63,503 bases of DNA, taken from NCBI GenBank assembly GCA_900322095.1, contig ONYS01000005.1:1-63503 (forward strand). Direction: 5' to 3'. The position numbers and the translations under genes were made by a program. Positions within the stretch are counted from its first letter, which is position 1; each line of letters begins with the position of its first letter. Below, one piece after another: positions 18,284 to 27,524 of the stretch. The notes under the pieces are model-generated. The model was not told the origin of the DNA. It ran no database searches and worked only from the letters and a program-made list of their open reading frames with translations. Source of the DNA: an uncultured Prevotella sp. (lineage in GTDB: Bacteria; Bacteroidota; Bacteroidia; Bacteroidales; Bacteroidaceae).

Positions 18284-18388
18284 AGCAAAACCTCACAATC
18301 TGTGTTAGTTGAACGTCTGATGAACTCCTTCCATTTTTTGTAGTCCTGAACAACCTGCATGAAGTTGAATTTGACTATCCTGTATTAG

Positions 18389-18419
18389 CAAAAGTACCGT
18401 TAAAATCGATGTTTTCAAA
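18389..18419 (-). promoter_or_regulatory. Promoter of the LRR gene
   Basis: Leftward TTTG (plus-strand CAAA 18416-18419), 19-bp spacer, TACTTTTG (plus-strand CAAAAGTA 18389-18396). Full agreement with the Bacteroidetes consensus. Confidence 0.65.
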
Positions 18420-18692
18420 ATAATAATGATTAAAAAACAAAATAAATAAGAACAAATTACAAAACTCTCATTTCTAAGCAGATAAGTGATTTGCTTTCTG
18501 TTTTTTTCGGTTGGGGACTTCTATCTGCGCACTACGTGCTGGTGTACCTCTTCGAGGCACTGAGTCCAGTTATAGTAGCAGCCCTAGTCCCCCCACTTGC
18601 TTCTCCCACTCCCTCTGTTGTAGGAGGGTCGTCATTCCTGACGACCAAGATTTCCGAACGAACCATTCACTAATAGTATATTCTCACTTTCT

Positions 18693-18852
18693 TTCCTGAC
18701 GACCAATGATTTAATTGTGATGAGCAAGCGGTCCTTCTTTCTTGGCCGTCAGGAATGACGGCCCTCCTATTCGTCCCTCCTACGTGCATCAATTGAGATT
18801 TGCCCCCGCTTGCTTCTCCCCTCCCTCCGTAGGGAGGGGTTGGGGGTGGGTC
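18693..18852. repeat. Composite repeat, right copy flanking the LRR gene
   Basis: Direct-orientation copy of 16615-16747, with one mismatch in the first 76 bp. The gap between the two conserved blocks is longer here (30 bp instead of 4) and the second block carries one extra base. Confidence 0.85.
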
Positions 18853-18955
18853 TAGCTGAGGTGAGTCTAGGAGTCTTCTATCTCCTGAAACCTGCTTTAT
18901 GCAGAAAACAATCGATTTCATCGTTAAAAAAGGGGAATACTTTCAATAAAATTAT

Positions 18956-18963
18956 TATCTTTG
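18956..18963 (+). promoter_or_regulatory. -7 promoter element of ftsY
   Basis: TATCTTTG, 17 bp before the ATG at 18981. Confidence 0.55.
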
Positions 18964-18980
18964 CAAAAAAATATATACCA

Positions 18981-19931
18981 ATGGGAATATTCGGATTATT
19001 CAACAAGAAGAAAAAAGAGACTCTTGATCAGGGTTTGGACAAGACTAAACAAAGCTTGTTTGGAAAGCTGGCACGAGCCGTTGCCGGTAAGAGCAAGGTC
19101 GACGACGACGTCTTAGACAACTTGGAGGAAGTACTCATCACGTCAGACGTTGGTGTGGACACGACGCTCAAGATCATTCACCGCATTGAAGACCGCGTGG
19201 CTAGAGACAAATACGTCTCCACCTCTGAGCTCAACAACATTCTTCGTGAAGAGATTGCGGCCCTGTTGACCGAAAACAACACACAGGACCTCGAAAACTG
19301 GAATCTTCCGCAAGACCACAAGCCCTACGTCATCCTGGTGGTGGGCGTGAACGGCGTGGGCAAGACCACGACCATCGGCAAGCTGGCCTGGCAGTTCAAG
19401 CAGGCCGGAAAGAAGGTGGTCCTTGGCGCTGCCGATACATTCCGTGCCGCTGCCATCGAGCAAATTCAGATCTGGGGCGACAGAGTCGGCGTGCCAGTAG
19501 TGAAACAGCAGATGGGTTCCGACCCCGCATCGGTGGCCTTCGACACGCTGCAGAGCGCTAAAGCCCAAGGTGCCGACGTGGTCCTCATCGATACGGCCGG
19601 ACGCCTTCATAATAAGATAGGATTGATGAATGAGCTGAAGAAGGTGAAGGATGTCATGAAGAAAGTATTGCCTCAGGCTCCCGACGAGGTCTTGCTCGTT
19701 CTCGACGGCAGCACCGGACAGAACGCTTTTGAGCAGGCCAAGCAATTCTCATCCGTGACCAACATCACCTCTCTGGCCATCACGAAGCTCGACGGTACGG
19801 CCAAAGGCGGCGTTGTCATCGGTATCAGCGACCAGCTGAAAGTGCCCGTGAAATACATCGGATTGGGAGAGCAGATGGAAGACCTTCAGCTGTTCAACAG
19901 AAAGGAATTCGTCGACTCCCTGTTCAAATAA
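18981..19931 (+). CDS. ftsY: Signal recognition particle receptor FtsY
   Basis: SRP receptor GTPase that docks ribosome-SRP complexes at the inner membrane; its RNA partner (SRP RNA) is also in this window at about 45.66 kb. 316 residues: a short basic N-terminus (MGIFGLFNKKKKE), the N domain, then the G domain with GVNGVGKTTTIGKL near 121, DTAGRLHNK and TKLDGTAKGG. There is no long acidic A domain, as is usual in Bacteroidetes. The frame is open to a TTG at 18810 inside the repeats, but the ATG at 18981 directly after the -7 element is clearly the start. rimO follows after 118 bp. Confidence 0.96.
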   Translation: MGIFGLFNKKKKETLDQGLDKTKQSLFGKLARAVAGKSKVDDDVLDNLEEVLITSDVGVDTTLKIIHRIEDRVARDKYVSTSELNNILREEIAALLTENNTQDLENWNLPQDHKPYVILVVGVNGVGKTTTIGKLAWQFKQAGKKVVLGAADTFRAAAIEQIQIWGDRVGVPVVKQQMGSDPASVAFDTLQSAKAQGADVVLIDTAGRLHNKIGLMNELKKVKDVMKKVLPQAPDEVLLVLDGSTGQNAFEQAKQFSSVTNITSLAITKLDGTAKGGVVIGISDQLKVPVKYIGLGEQMEDLQLFNRKEFVDSLFK

Positions 19932-20049
19932 TCTGATGCGAGGAGGCTGCCTGCTGTCCGCCATATCAAAGCTGAGACGCTTTTGCCGACAGAGTTATAG
20001 GGCATCACAGCCAACTCAAAACACTTAGATTTAGAAGGTTTTATAAAGA

Positions 20050-21354
20050 ATGAAAAAGAACCAGATAGACTTCATCACCATGGGGTGCTCCAAGAATTTG
20101 GTCGACTCCGAACTTCTCATGCGGCAATTCGAAGCCAACGGATACCGTTGCGTCCACGATGCCAAGCACCCTGAAGGTGAGATTGCAGTCATCAATACCT
20201 GTGGTTTCATCGAAGACGCTAAAGAAGAGAGTATCAATACGATACTTGAATTTGCTAAAGCTAAGACTGAAGGCCGTCTCAATAAGCTCTATGTCATGGG
20301 ATGCCTCTCGCAACGCTATGGCAAAGAACTCGAGAAGGAGATTCCTGAGGTGGACAAATTCTATGGCAAATTCAACTACAAGCAGCTCCTCGCCGACCTG
20401 GGCAAAGCCGAAGTAGCCGCATGCAACGGCAAGCGCCACCTCACCACACCCCACCATTATGCCTATCTGAAAATAGCAGAAGGATGCGACCGCCACTGCG
20501 CCTACTGCGCCATCCCATTAATCACTGGCCGTCATCATAGCCGCCCCAAGGAGGAAATCCTGCAGGAAGTGAGAGATCTCGTGAGCCAGGGCGTGAAGGA
20601 ATTCCAGGTGATCGAGCAGGAACTGACCTATTACGGCGTGGACCTCGACGGAAAGCATCATATCGCTGACCTCATTGAGAGTATTGCCAACATCAAGGGC
20701 GTGGAATGGATCAGACTTCATTATGCCTATCCCAACCAGTTCCCGCTGGAACTTCTCGACGTGATGAACCGGCACGACAACATCTGCAAATACCTGGATA
20801 TAGCCTTGCAGCATATCTCCGACCACATGTTGAAAGCCATGCTGCGCAACGTGACGCGCGAGGAGACCATCGCCCTGCTGAAAGAAATCAGAAGGCGCGT
20901 GCCGGGTATCGCCGTCCGGACTACGTTGATGGTGGGATTTCCCGGTGAAACGGAGGAAGACTTCAACGAGCTGGTAGACTTCGTGAAGGAAGCCCGATTT
21001 GAGCGCATGGGAGCTTTCGCCTACTCTGAGGAAGAAGGCACCTACAGCCAGCTGCACTATAAGGACGACGTGCCCCCAGAGACCAAGCAGCTCAGGCTGG
21101 ACAAGCTAATGAGGGTGCAGCAGCGCATCAGTGAGGAGCTGGAGGCTGAAAAGGTGGGAAAGGTGATGAAGACCATCATCGACCGCAAAGAAGGCGACTA
21201 TTACGTGGGCAGGACAGAGTTCTGTTCACCCGAGGTAGACCCCGAAGTGCTCATTCCCGCCGAGAAGAGAAGGCTGCGCGTGGGATGCTTCTACAACGTA
21301 AAAATCACAGGAAGTGAAGAATTTGACCTCTATGGAGAAGTGGTCGATAAATAA
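20050..21354 (+). CDS. rimO: Ribosomal protein uS12 methylthiotransferase RimO
   Basis: Radical-SAM enzyme that adds a methylthio group to an Asp of ribosomal protein S12. 434 residues: N-terminal MTTase domain with its own Cys ligands (GCSKNLVDSE, NTCGF), the radical-SAM CxxxCxxC in CDRHCAYC near residue 146, and a C-terminal TRAM domain. Usual length for the family. It lies between ftsY and two HU-type genes, apparently in one transcription unit (27-bp gap to the next gene). Confidence 0.96.
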   Translation: MKKNQIDFITMGCSKNLVDSELLMRQFEANGYRCVHDAKHPEGEIAVINTCGFIEDAKEESINTILEFAKAKTEGRLNKLYVMGCLSQRYGKELEKEIPEVDKFYGKFNYKQLLADLGKAEVAACNGKRHLTTPHHYAYLKIAEGCDRHCAYCAIPLITGRHHSRPKEEILQEVRDLVSQGVKEFQVIEQELTYYGVDLDGKHHIADLIESIANIKGVEWIRLHYAYPNQFPLELLDVMNRHDNICKYLDIALQHISDHMLKAMLRNVTREETIALLKEIRRRVPGIAVRTTLMVGFPGETEEDFNELVDFVKEARFERMGAFAYSEEEGTYSQLHYKDDVPPETKQLRLDKLMRVQQRISEELEAEKVGKVMKTIIDRKEGDYYVGRTEFCSPEVDPEVLIPAEKRRLRVGCFYNVKITGSEEFDLYGEVVDK

Positions 21355-21381
21355 GCTTAGGTTCAGATACGCACATAGACG

Positions 21382-21660
21382 ATGAACAACAAAGAACTAA
21401 TCAATGCACTGGCAGAAGAATCCGGCTACACAAAAGAAGATTCACAGCGCCTGGTGAAAAGCCTGATAGACGCCATGTCGGAGGACTTCGAGAAAGGTGA
21501 GGCCGTAACGATTTCCGGTTTTGGAACCTTTGAAGTGAAGAAAAGAATGGAACGCGTATTGGTCAATCCCACAACAGGAAAGAAGATGCTCGTTCCACCA
21601 AAACTTATACTTGGATTCAAGCCCTCAAACTCTATAAAAGAACAACTGAAGAAAAAATAA
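21382..21660 (+). CDS. HU-family DNA-binding protein
   Basis: 92-residue histone-like protein that bends DNA. It has the complete HU fold: two N-terminal helices (NNKELINALAEESGYTKED), GFGTFEVKKR, then the beta arm with NPTTGKKMLVPPKL and the closing FKPSNSIKEQLKK. It begins 27 bp after rimO and ends 6 bp before a second HU-domain gene, so the two are co-transcribed. Confidence 0.93.
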   Translation: MNNKELINALAEESGYTKEDSQRLVKSLIDAMSEDFEKGEAVTISGFGTFEVKKRMERVLVNPTTGKKMLVPPKLILGFKPSNSIKEQLKKK

Positions 21661-21666
21661 CACGAC

Positions 21667-23160
21667 ATGAGCAATATATCCTCTTTGGCACATCAATTGG
21701 CAGAAAAACATCTCCTCGAGGAGAAGGCGGCAGAAAGTTTCATCAAGACTTTCTTCAATGTCGTCCTGGACGGGATCAATAAAGATAAGACTGTCAAGGT
21801 GAGAGGACTTGGCACTTTCAAAGTGACCTCTGTGGCACCGCGTGAGAGCGTTGACGTAGGCACTGGCCGACGCATCACTATCGAGGGACGCGACAAGATA
21901 ACGTTCACCCCGGATAATGCTATGCGGGATTTCGTCAACCGTCCGTTTGCCCAATTCGAGACGGTGACTGTGGGCGACGATGTTGATTTTGCTTCTATCG
22001 ATTCCAAATTCGCGACCGATAGCACTGCTGCAGTGAAGGAGCTTCTCGGCTCCGAAGCAGTCTCAGATAACGACCGTCCTGCCGATTCTGCCCCTGCAGA
22101 AATGGCTCAGGATGCAGTAAGCGCCAAGCAGGCACAGCCTGTCAGACTGGAAGCTGCAGAGCCAGCCGCATCCACTGCAAGCAATGATTCCGAGCCATAT
22201 GGTACGGAGTCTGCGGAAGAAGCCCAAGAGAAAGCCAATAATCCCGAAGTGCTGCAACTCTCTGATGACGAGCTGGAAGAGCTCAACGAGGACAGAAGTC
22301 CCGTAGAGCGGACTGAGTCTTCATCGTCTGAGGCAGAGTCTTCACCGTCTGAAACTTCTGAGGCTGAGGAAGAGCCCTCCGAAGTGGCCACAGCCAGTGG
22401 AGAGGAAGAAGGCACAGTCGTTGATGACAAACCGGAAGACACGGTGGAGAATGCGGACAAATCTGATGTAACATCCAATAACCTAACAACAATGGACAAT
22501 ATTACACCACCCACCGAAAATCAATCTGAGCCAATGACTCCTATTCAGAAGCAATGGCAGAAAATCTTAGAAAACCAAATGAATAAACAACTTGAACTAG
22601 AACTTGAAAAAAGCAACAAGAAGGTGAAGACGCTGACCATCATGGTAACGGTCATCTCCGTCTTGTTTGTCGTCTCAGCCGTCTCCTGTTTCTTCCTGTG
22701 GAAAGGCGATGAAATCTTTAAAACGAAGGTCTTGGCCGATGAAACCCTCACGGTTTCGCCTGGTGTATCCAAGGCCGCGACAAAGGCCCATCCGGCTACA
22801 AAAACCAGCACGACTGCGGGATTGAAGGCAAATAAAGCCAACGCCAAGAACGTCAAGCCACAGCCAGCCGCCACAACCCCAGCCCCCGCAACTGCCAAAG
22901 CTGCCCCTGCCGACAATCAGGAGACAGCATTCACGGATTATGTGGACAACGTTCGCATTCGCACCGGCGCCTATCGAATCGTAGGTATCCAGAATACCGT
23001 CACCGTGAAGAGCGGACAGACGCTGTCAAGCCTTAGCAAGAGATACCTGGGACCCGGCATGGAATGCTATCTTGAGGCTGTCAATGGCGGTCGCAAGGAA
23101 TTCAAGGAAGGTGAGAAAATCCGTATCCCCGAAATAAAACTGAAAAGAAGAAGCAAATAA
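21667..23160 (+). CDS. Membrane-anchored HU-domain protein with LysM domain
   Basis: 497 residues with an unusual domain order. Residues 1 to about 95 are an HU-like DNA-binding domain (SLAHQLAEKH..., VRGLGTFKV, RDKITFTPD). Residues about 100-300 are a low-complexity, strongly acidic segment (S/E/D/A). One hydrophobic helix lies near 322-343. A second low-complexity stretch (A/T/P/K, about 365-415) leads to a LysM domain (VKSGQTLSSLSKRYLGPG... near 443 to the end). With Lys/Arg-poor and acidic sequence before the helix, topology is not certain, but HU inside and LysM in the periplasm is the natural reading. It would tie DNA to the peptidoglycan. Family members are annotated simply as HU proteins; function is unknown. 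Confidence 0.8.
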   Translation: MSNISSLAHQLAEKHLLEEKAAESFIKTFFNVVLDGINKDKTVKVRGLGTFKVTSVAPRESVDVGTGRRITIEGRDKITFTPDNAMRDFVNRPFAQFETVTVGDDVDFASIDSKFATDSTAAVKELLGSEAVSDNDRPADSAPAEMAQDAVSAKQAQPVRLEAAEPAASTASNDSEPYGTESAEEAQEKANNPEVLQLSDDELEELNEDRSPVERTESSSSEAESSPSETSEAEEEPSEVATASGEEEGTVVDDKPEDTVENADKSDVTSNNLTTMDNITPPTENQSEPMTPIQKQWQKILENQMNKQLELELEKSNKKVKTLTIMVTVISVLFVVSAVSCFFLWKGDEIFKTKVLADETLTVSPGVSKAATKAHPATKTSTTAGLKANKANAKNVKPQPAATTPAPATAKAAPADNQETAFTDYVDNVRIRTGAYRIVGIQNTVTVKSGQTLSSLSKRYLGPGMECYLEAVNGGRKEFKEGEKIRIPEIKLKRRSK

Positions 23161-23193
23161 TTTTTGCAGGTTGGTCAATTAGCATTATCTTTG
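23161..23193 (+). promoter_or_regulatory. Promoter of cstA
   Basis: TTTG ending at 23166, a 19-bp spacer and TATCTTTG at 23186-23193. Full consensus. It lies directly after the stop codon of the HU-LysM gene. Confidence 0.65.
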
Positions 23194-23246
23194 CAAAGAT
23201 TAATGCGACCCTGAATGGTTAGAACACAACAATAAACTATTAAACA

Positions 23247-24773
23247 ATGTTATCTTTTATATTGAGCCTCGTGGCTCTGATAGTGGGATACCTGATCTAC
23301 GGACGCTTTGTTGAGCGAATCTTCGGACCAGATGAGAATCGGCCTACTCCGGCAGTGAGCATGGCCGACGGAGTAGATTACATCGTGATGCCTTCCTGGA
23401 AAGTCTTCATGATTCAATTTCTCAACATTGCCGGCACAGGACCTATCTTCGGCGCAATCATGGGTGCATGGTATGGACCATCGGCCTACCTGTGGATTGT
23501 CTTCGGCTGCATCTTTGCCGGTGCTGTCCACGATTTCTTCTGTGGCATGTTGAGCGTACGTCACAAAGGAGCCAACCTTCCCGAGCTCGTCGGTATCTAC
23601 TTGGGCAATGGCGCCAAAAAGGTAATGATGGTGTTCTCCGTGATCCTGCTCTTGATGGTGGGCGTCGTGTTTGTCTATAGCCCGGCACTTATTCTTAAGG
23701 ATTATTGGGGAACGGCTCTGATTTGGGTCATCATCATCTTCATCTATTATATCCTGGCCACCCTGCTCCCCATCGACAAGATTATCGGCCGCTTCTACCC
23801 TATCTTTGCCTTTGCCCTGCTGTTTATGGCTTTGGCATTGATGGTGATGCTCTTCGTGAAGATGCCGGCCATTCCCGAGATCTGGAGCAATCTTGAAGCG
23901 TCCAATCTCAATCAGCCTGCCAGCCTGCTTGGCGCTGATTCTTATATTGCCAAGAACCCGCTGTTCCCCTGCCTGTTCCTTACCATTGCCTGTGGTGCAA
24001 TATCAGGATTCCACGGAACACAAAGCCCACTGATGGCACGCTGCATCTCCAATGAGAAGATGGGCCGTCCGGTATTCTACGGTTCCATGATCACAGAGGG
24101 TGTCGTTGCCCTGATTTGGGCCACCGTTTCCAGCTATTTCTTCTACTATGGCGGATGGCGCGAGGTCGTTGATGCCCAAACCGTCAATGCATTCCTCAGT
24201 CAGGCCAGTAGCGGCGACGGAAAGACGCTCGTCCAGTATTTCACTGCGCCGAATGTGGTTGAGAACGTCTGCACCGGATGGCTCGGACTCTTTGGCGGTA
24301 TCCTCTCTGTCTTCGGTGTTGTTGCCGCTCCTATCACCAGTGGCGATACGGCATTCCGCTCTGCACGACTGATCATCGCCGATACGCTGCATCTGGAACA
24401 GAAATCCATCTCAAAGCGCTTGGTCATCGCTCTCCCACTCTTCTTAGTGGCTCTGGGTCTGCTGGTCTGGCAGATGGAAGACAAAGACGGATTCAACAAG
24501 CTGTGGCAGTGGTTCGGCTGGAGCAATCAGACGCTGGCCGTGTTCACCCTGTGGACAGAAACCGTCTATCTGGTGCGTCATAAGAAGAATTTCTGGATTA
24601 CGCTCATACCTGCTTTGTTCATGACTGCGGTATGCTCCACCTTCCTCTTCATCAGTCCTATGGCTGCCGGACTTGACCACACAATCAGCTACATCAGCGG
24701 TGGCATCGTCTTGATCATCGCTATCGTCTGGTTTAGCAGATGGTACAGAAAGTATACACAATCAAATCGTTAA
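23247..24773 (+). CDS. cstA: Carbon starvation protein CstA-type transporter
   Basis: Inner-membrane transporter of the CstA family (pyruvate or peptide uptake in enterobacteria; substrate here unknown). 508 residues with about fourteen hydrophobic segments and the family signature near the N-terminus (GRFVERIFGPDENRPTPA, NIAGTGPIFGAIMG, FAGAVHDFFCGMLSVRHKG). It is shorter than E. coli CstA (about 700) but typical of the short Bacteroidetes form. Own promoter; the next ORF starts 6 bp downstream. Confidence 0.9.
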   Translation: MLSFILSLVALIVGYLIYGRFVERIFGPDENRPTPAVSMADGVDYIVMPSWKVFMIQFLNIAGTGPIFGAIMGAWYGPSAYLWIVFGCIFAGAVHDFFCGMLSVRHKGANLPELVGIYLGNGAKKVMMVFSVILLLMVGVVFVYSPALILKDYWGTALIWVIIIFIYYILATLLPIDKIIGRFYPIFAFALLFMALALMVMLFVKMPAIPEIWSNLEASNLNQPASLLGADSYIAKNPLFPCLFLTIACGAISGFHGTQSPLMARCISNEKMGRPVFYGSMITEGVVALIWATVSSYFFYYGGWREVVDAQTVNAFLSQASSGDGKTLVQYFTAPNVVENVCTGWLGLFGGILSVFGVVAAPITSGDTAFRSARLIIADTLHLEQKSISKRLVIALPLFLVALGLLVWQMEDKDGFNKLWQWFGWSNQTLAVFTLWTETVYLVRHKKNFWITLIPALFMTAVCSTFLFISPMAAGLDHTISYISGGIVLIIAIVWFSRWYRKYTQSNR

Positions 24774-24779
24774 TTGAAT

Positions 24780-25271
24780 ATGAAAAAACTGATTTTATCC
24801 TTAGCTGCCGTGCTCATATCCTTGACGGCAAGCGCGCAATTCAGTGAGGGCAAAGGCTACTTAGGCGCCTCTCTCACCGGGTTCGATACAAACTGGAACA
24901 GCAAGCACGGCTTCAATATCGGTGCCGAGGCCAAGGCTGGCTTCTTCTTCACCGACGACTGGATGCTGCTCGCTCAGGCAGGATTCCAGCACAACGGCAA
25001 GGAAGACAAGCCCGACAATATCCAAGCCGGTCTGGGCATCCGCTACTACATCGAGCAGAACGGTCTGTTCCTGGGCTTCAACTGCAAGTATATCCACGAC
25101 GACCACAGCTATAACGACGTGATGCCTGGCGTTGAAATCGGGTATGCGTTCTTCATCAACCGCTCGGTGACGATTGAGCCCGCAGTTTATTATAACCATA
25201 GTTTCAACGACAACGACTATTCTACGGTCGGTCTGAAGCTGGGACTTGGCATTTATCTGTTTGACGACTAA
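24780..25271 (+). CDS. Small outer-membrane beta-barrel (porin-family) protein
   Basis: 163 residues: signal peptide (MKKLILSLAAVLISLTASAQ), then alternating-strand sequence ending in a hydrophobic/aromatic pattern (VGLKLGLGIYLF) typical of an outer-membrane barrel C-terminus. About eight strands would fit an OmpW/OmpX-sized barrel. No specific function can be assigned. It starts directly after cstA and ends 3 bp before recR, so all three are probably co-transcribed. Start set at ATG 24780; the frame is open from a TTG two codons earlier. Confidence 0.8.
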   Translation: MKKLILSLAAVLISLTASAQFSEGKGYLGASLTGFDTNWNSKHGFNIGAEAKAGFFFTDDWMLLAQAGFQHNGKEDKPDNIQAGLGIRYYIEQNGLFLGFNCKYIHDDHSYNDVMPGVEIGYAFFINRSVTIEPAVYYNHSFNDNDYSTVGLKLGLGIYLFDD

Positions 25272-25274
25272 CAG

Positions 25275-25889
25275 GTGATTACCCAACCATATCCATCTGC
25301 ACTGCTTGAAAAAGCAGTCACTGAATTCAGCAGGTTGCCTGGAGTAGGAAGAAAGACGGCTTTAAGGCTGATGCTTCACCTGCTCCGGCAACCTGTTGAA
25401 GACGTCGACGCAATGACCAACGCCCTGCACGACCTGCGGCATCACGTCAGATATTGCAAAGTCTGCCACAACATCAGCGACGAAGAGATCTGCCCCATCT
25501 GCTCCGACAAGAGCCGCGACACATCTACGGTCTGCGTGGTGGAGAATGTACAGGACGTGATGGCTATTGAGAACACGATGCAGTTTCATGGACTTTATCA
25601 TGTCCTGGGCGGCGTGATCTCCCCCATGGACGGCATCGGGCCCAACGATATCGAGATTGACTCGCTGGTTGAGCGGGTGAAGAACGGTGGTATCAAGGAG
25701 ATTATATTGGCTCTGAGCTCTACCATGGAGGGCGATACGACAAACTTCTATATCTCCCGCAAGCTGGCCCCTTACTCGGTGAAACTCTCTCAGATAGCCC
25801 GTGGCATCAGCGTTGGCGATGAATTGCAATATACAGACGAAGTGACCCTCGGAAGGTCAATCGTCAATAGGATTCCCTTCAGCAAATGA
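25275..25889 (+). CDS. recR: Recombination mediator RecR
   Basis: 204-residue RecFOR-pathway protein that helps RecA load at gaps; recF of the same pathway is at 56-57 kb. It has an N-terminal helix-hairpin-helix ([12 protein letters not shown]), a Cys4 zinc finger (CKVCHNIS...CPIC) and a Toprim domain ([11 protein letters not shown]). The start is GTG at 25275, three bases after the previous stop, which suggests translational coupling. Length agrees with the family. Confidence 0.95.
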   Translation: MITQPYPSALLEKAVTEFSRLPGVGRKTALRLMLHLLRQPVEDVDAMTNALHDLRHHVRYCKVCHNISDEEICPICSDKSRDTSTVCVVENVQDVMAIENTMQFHGLYHVLGGVISPMDGIGPNDIEIDSLVERVKNGGIKEIILALSSTMEGDTTNFYISRKLAPYSVKLSQIARGISVGDELQYTDEVTLGRSIVNRIPFSK

Positions 25890-25896
25890 TTATCAG

Positions 25897-26340
25897 ATGA
25901 ACCGACTACAACATCGATTAGCTATCCACTTCTGGCTTTGGCTGGCATTGACGCTCGTCGTCATTGTCTTGTTTGAGACAGAGCTTCTCCCCTCAGGCTA
26001 TCTGGCTTACGATAAGAGCATGGAATTCGTTCTGGCCTTCACCATGGAACTGATCACCATCGCAGCCATACCCTTCGTATTGTGGATGTTCCGCTGGAAG
26101 CGTGTGTCAGAGAAGTTGAAGAAGGGAGGCGAGCTATCCCTCTACAAATTGGGACTCATCAGGGAATACCTGCTCATCATCCCCATGTTTGTCAATGCTT
26201 TGCTTTACTATGCCTTTATGAACGTGGCTTTCGGATATATGGGCATAATAATATTTCTGAGTTTGTTTTTCATCTATCCTTCCCAAGCCCGTTGGCAGCA
26301 GGAAATGAATGAACACCAAAAAGACAATACTGCATCTTGA
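25897..26340 (+). CDS. Conserved membrane protein, unknown function
   Basis: 147 residues with four hydrophobic segments (about 12-28, 43-67, 88-105 and 108-126). I cannot name the family. It follows recR after 7 bp and overlaps the start of the glycosyltransferase gene, so it belongs to the recR-GT2-GNAT unit; this order is reminiscent of other Bacteroidales. Confidence 0.75.
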   Translation: MNRLQHRLAIHFWLWLALTLVVIVLFETELLPSGYLAYDKSMEFVLAFTMELITIAAIPFVLWMFRWKRVSEKLKKGGELSLYKLGLIREYLLIIPMFVNALLYYAFMNVAFGYMGIIIFLSLFFIYPSQARWQQEMNEHQKDNTAS

Positions 26341-27524
26341 AACTTTCCGTCGTCATCGTCAGCTATAATGTACGCTTCTATCTGGAGCAGTGCATCGCAT
26401 CCATACACCGCGCCGCCCGAGGAATTGACACCGAGATTTGGGTGGTCGACAATCATTCACAGGATGATTCGGTAGCCCTTATCCGTCAAAGTTTTCCAGA
26501 CGTCCATGTCATTGCCAAATCCCAAAACCTTGGCTTTGCACGTGCCAATAATATAGCCATCCGCAAGGCCACTGGACAGTACGTTCTGCTGCTCAATCCC
26601 GATACAATCGTAGCCGAGAACACGCTTCGGGAGGTGGTTACCTTCATGGATCAGCATCCCGAAGCAGGAGGATGCGGAGTGAGGATGATGCACAATGACG
26701 GTAGCGACGCCCTGGAGTCACGACGAGGTCTCCCTGGACCGATGACGGCCTTCTATAAAATGACAGGACTCTGCGCACGGTTCCCCAATCATCCCAAACT
26801 CGGACATTATTATATGAGCGGCATGCCTTGGGACGTACCGGGCAAGATAGAAGTTATCAGCGGTGCATTCTGTATGCTGCGCCATACGGCATTAGACAAG
26901 GTGGGACTGCTCGACGAGGACTTCTTCATGTACGGAGAGGACATCGACCTGAGTTATCGCATTCTGAAAGGCGGGTTCGAGAACTGGTATGTTCCGGCCC
27001 GAATTCTGCATTATAAGGGAGAGAGCACCCAGAAATCATCTTTCCGCTATGTGCATGTCTTCTATGAGGCCATGCTCATATTCTTCAGGAAGCACTACAG
27101 CGGATTGTCAGTGCTCATCAGCATTCCCATCAAATTGGCCATTCTGGGCAAAGCGTTCATGGCTCTCTCCTCTATGATGATAAGGAGAGCTAAGCGTAGT
27201 CTTGGTTTCTTCGACCGTCCGCCAAAGCCTCTGTCATTTCTCTTCATCGGAGCCGAGAGCTGCCAACCTGAGTTCAAGAGAATAGCACGTGAGAATGGAC
27301 TTGAAGCGAGTTTTGTTGTGGAAACAGAGCAGAGTCTGCCGGAAGGTCATCTCTCACCCAACATCAAGGTTGCCTCAAAATGCTGTGTGGTCTACGACAC
27401 CGACTCCTTCAGCTATACTGCCATCTTCAATATTTTCGGGAAACATCCCCAGGCGGGTGTCGAGATGGGAACGTATTCCAAACAAACTGCAACAATCATC
27501 ACTATGGGAGGAATTTATCAATGA
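26337..27524 (+). CDS. Family 2 glycosyltransferase (rhamnosyltransferase-like)
   Basis: 395 residues. The GT-A catalytic domain begins at once ([17 protein letters not shown]), with a DNHS and a NPD motif and a GEDIDLSYR motif, as in WcaA/rhamnosyltransferase-type GT2 enzymes; it probably acts in cell-surface polysaccharide assembly at the inner face of the membrane. About 100 C-terminal residues after a basic amphipathic segment ([19 protein letters not shown]) form an extra domain I do not recognise. The start is a TTG that overlaps the previous TGA, implying coupled translation; the first residues match the usual GT2 start. Confidence 0.85.
   Translation: MKLSVVIVSYNVRFYLEQCIASIHRAARGIDTEIWVVDNHSQDDSVALIRQSFPDVHVIAKSQNLGFARANNIAIRKATGQYVLLLNPDTIVAENTLREVVTFMDQHPEAGGCGVRMMHNDGSDALESRRGLPGPMTAFYKMTGLCARFPNHPKLGHYYMSGMPWDVPGKIEVISGAFCMLRHTALDKVGLLDEDFFMYGEDIDLSYRILKGGFENWYVPARILHYKGESTQKSSFRYVHVFYEAMLIFFRKHYSGLSVLISIPIKLAILGKAFMALSSMMIRRAKRSLGFFDRPPKPLSFLFIGAESCQPEFKRIARENGLEASFVVETEQSLPEGHLSPNIKVASKCCVVYDTDSFSYTAIFNIFGKHPQAGVEMGTYSKQTATIITMGGIYQ

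Larger units (their letters stand above)
18284..18980. repeat. Upstream region of the LRR gene and right repeat cluster
   Basis: No gene is seen in these 0.7 kb. It contains the LRR promoter (18389-18419), an A/T-rich stretch up to about 18510, then a second set of the repeat blocks found at 16.3-16.75 kb: the block with CTACGTGCTGGTGTACC (about 18521-18571), a hairpin at 18627-18646, the 76-bp block (18693-18768) and the G/C hairpin block (18799-18852). The ftsY promoter follows. Confidence 0.8.
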
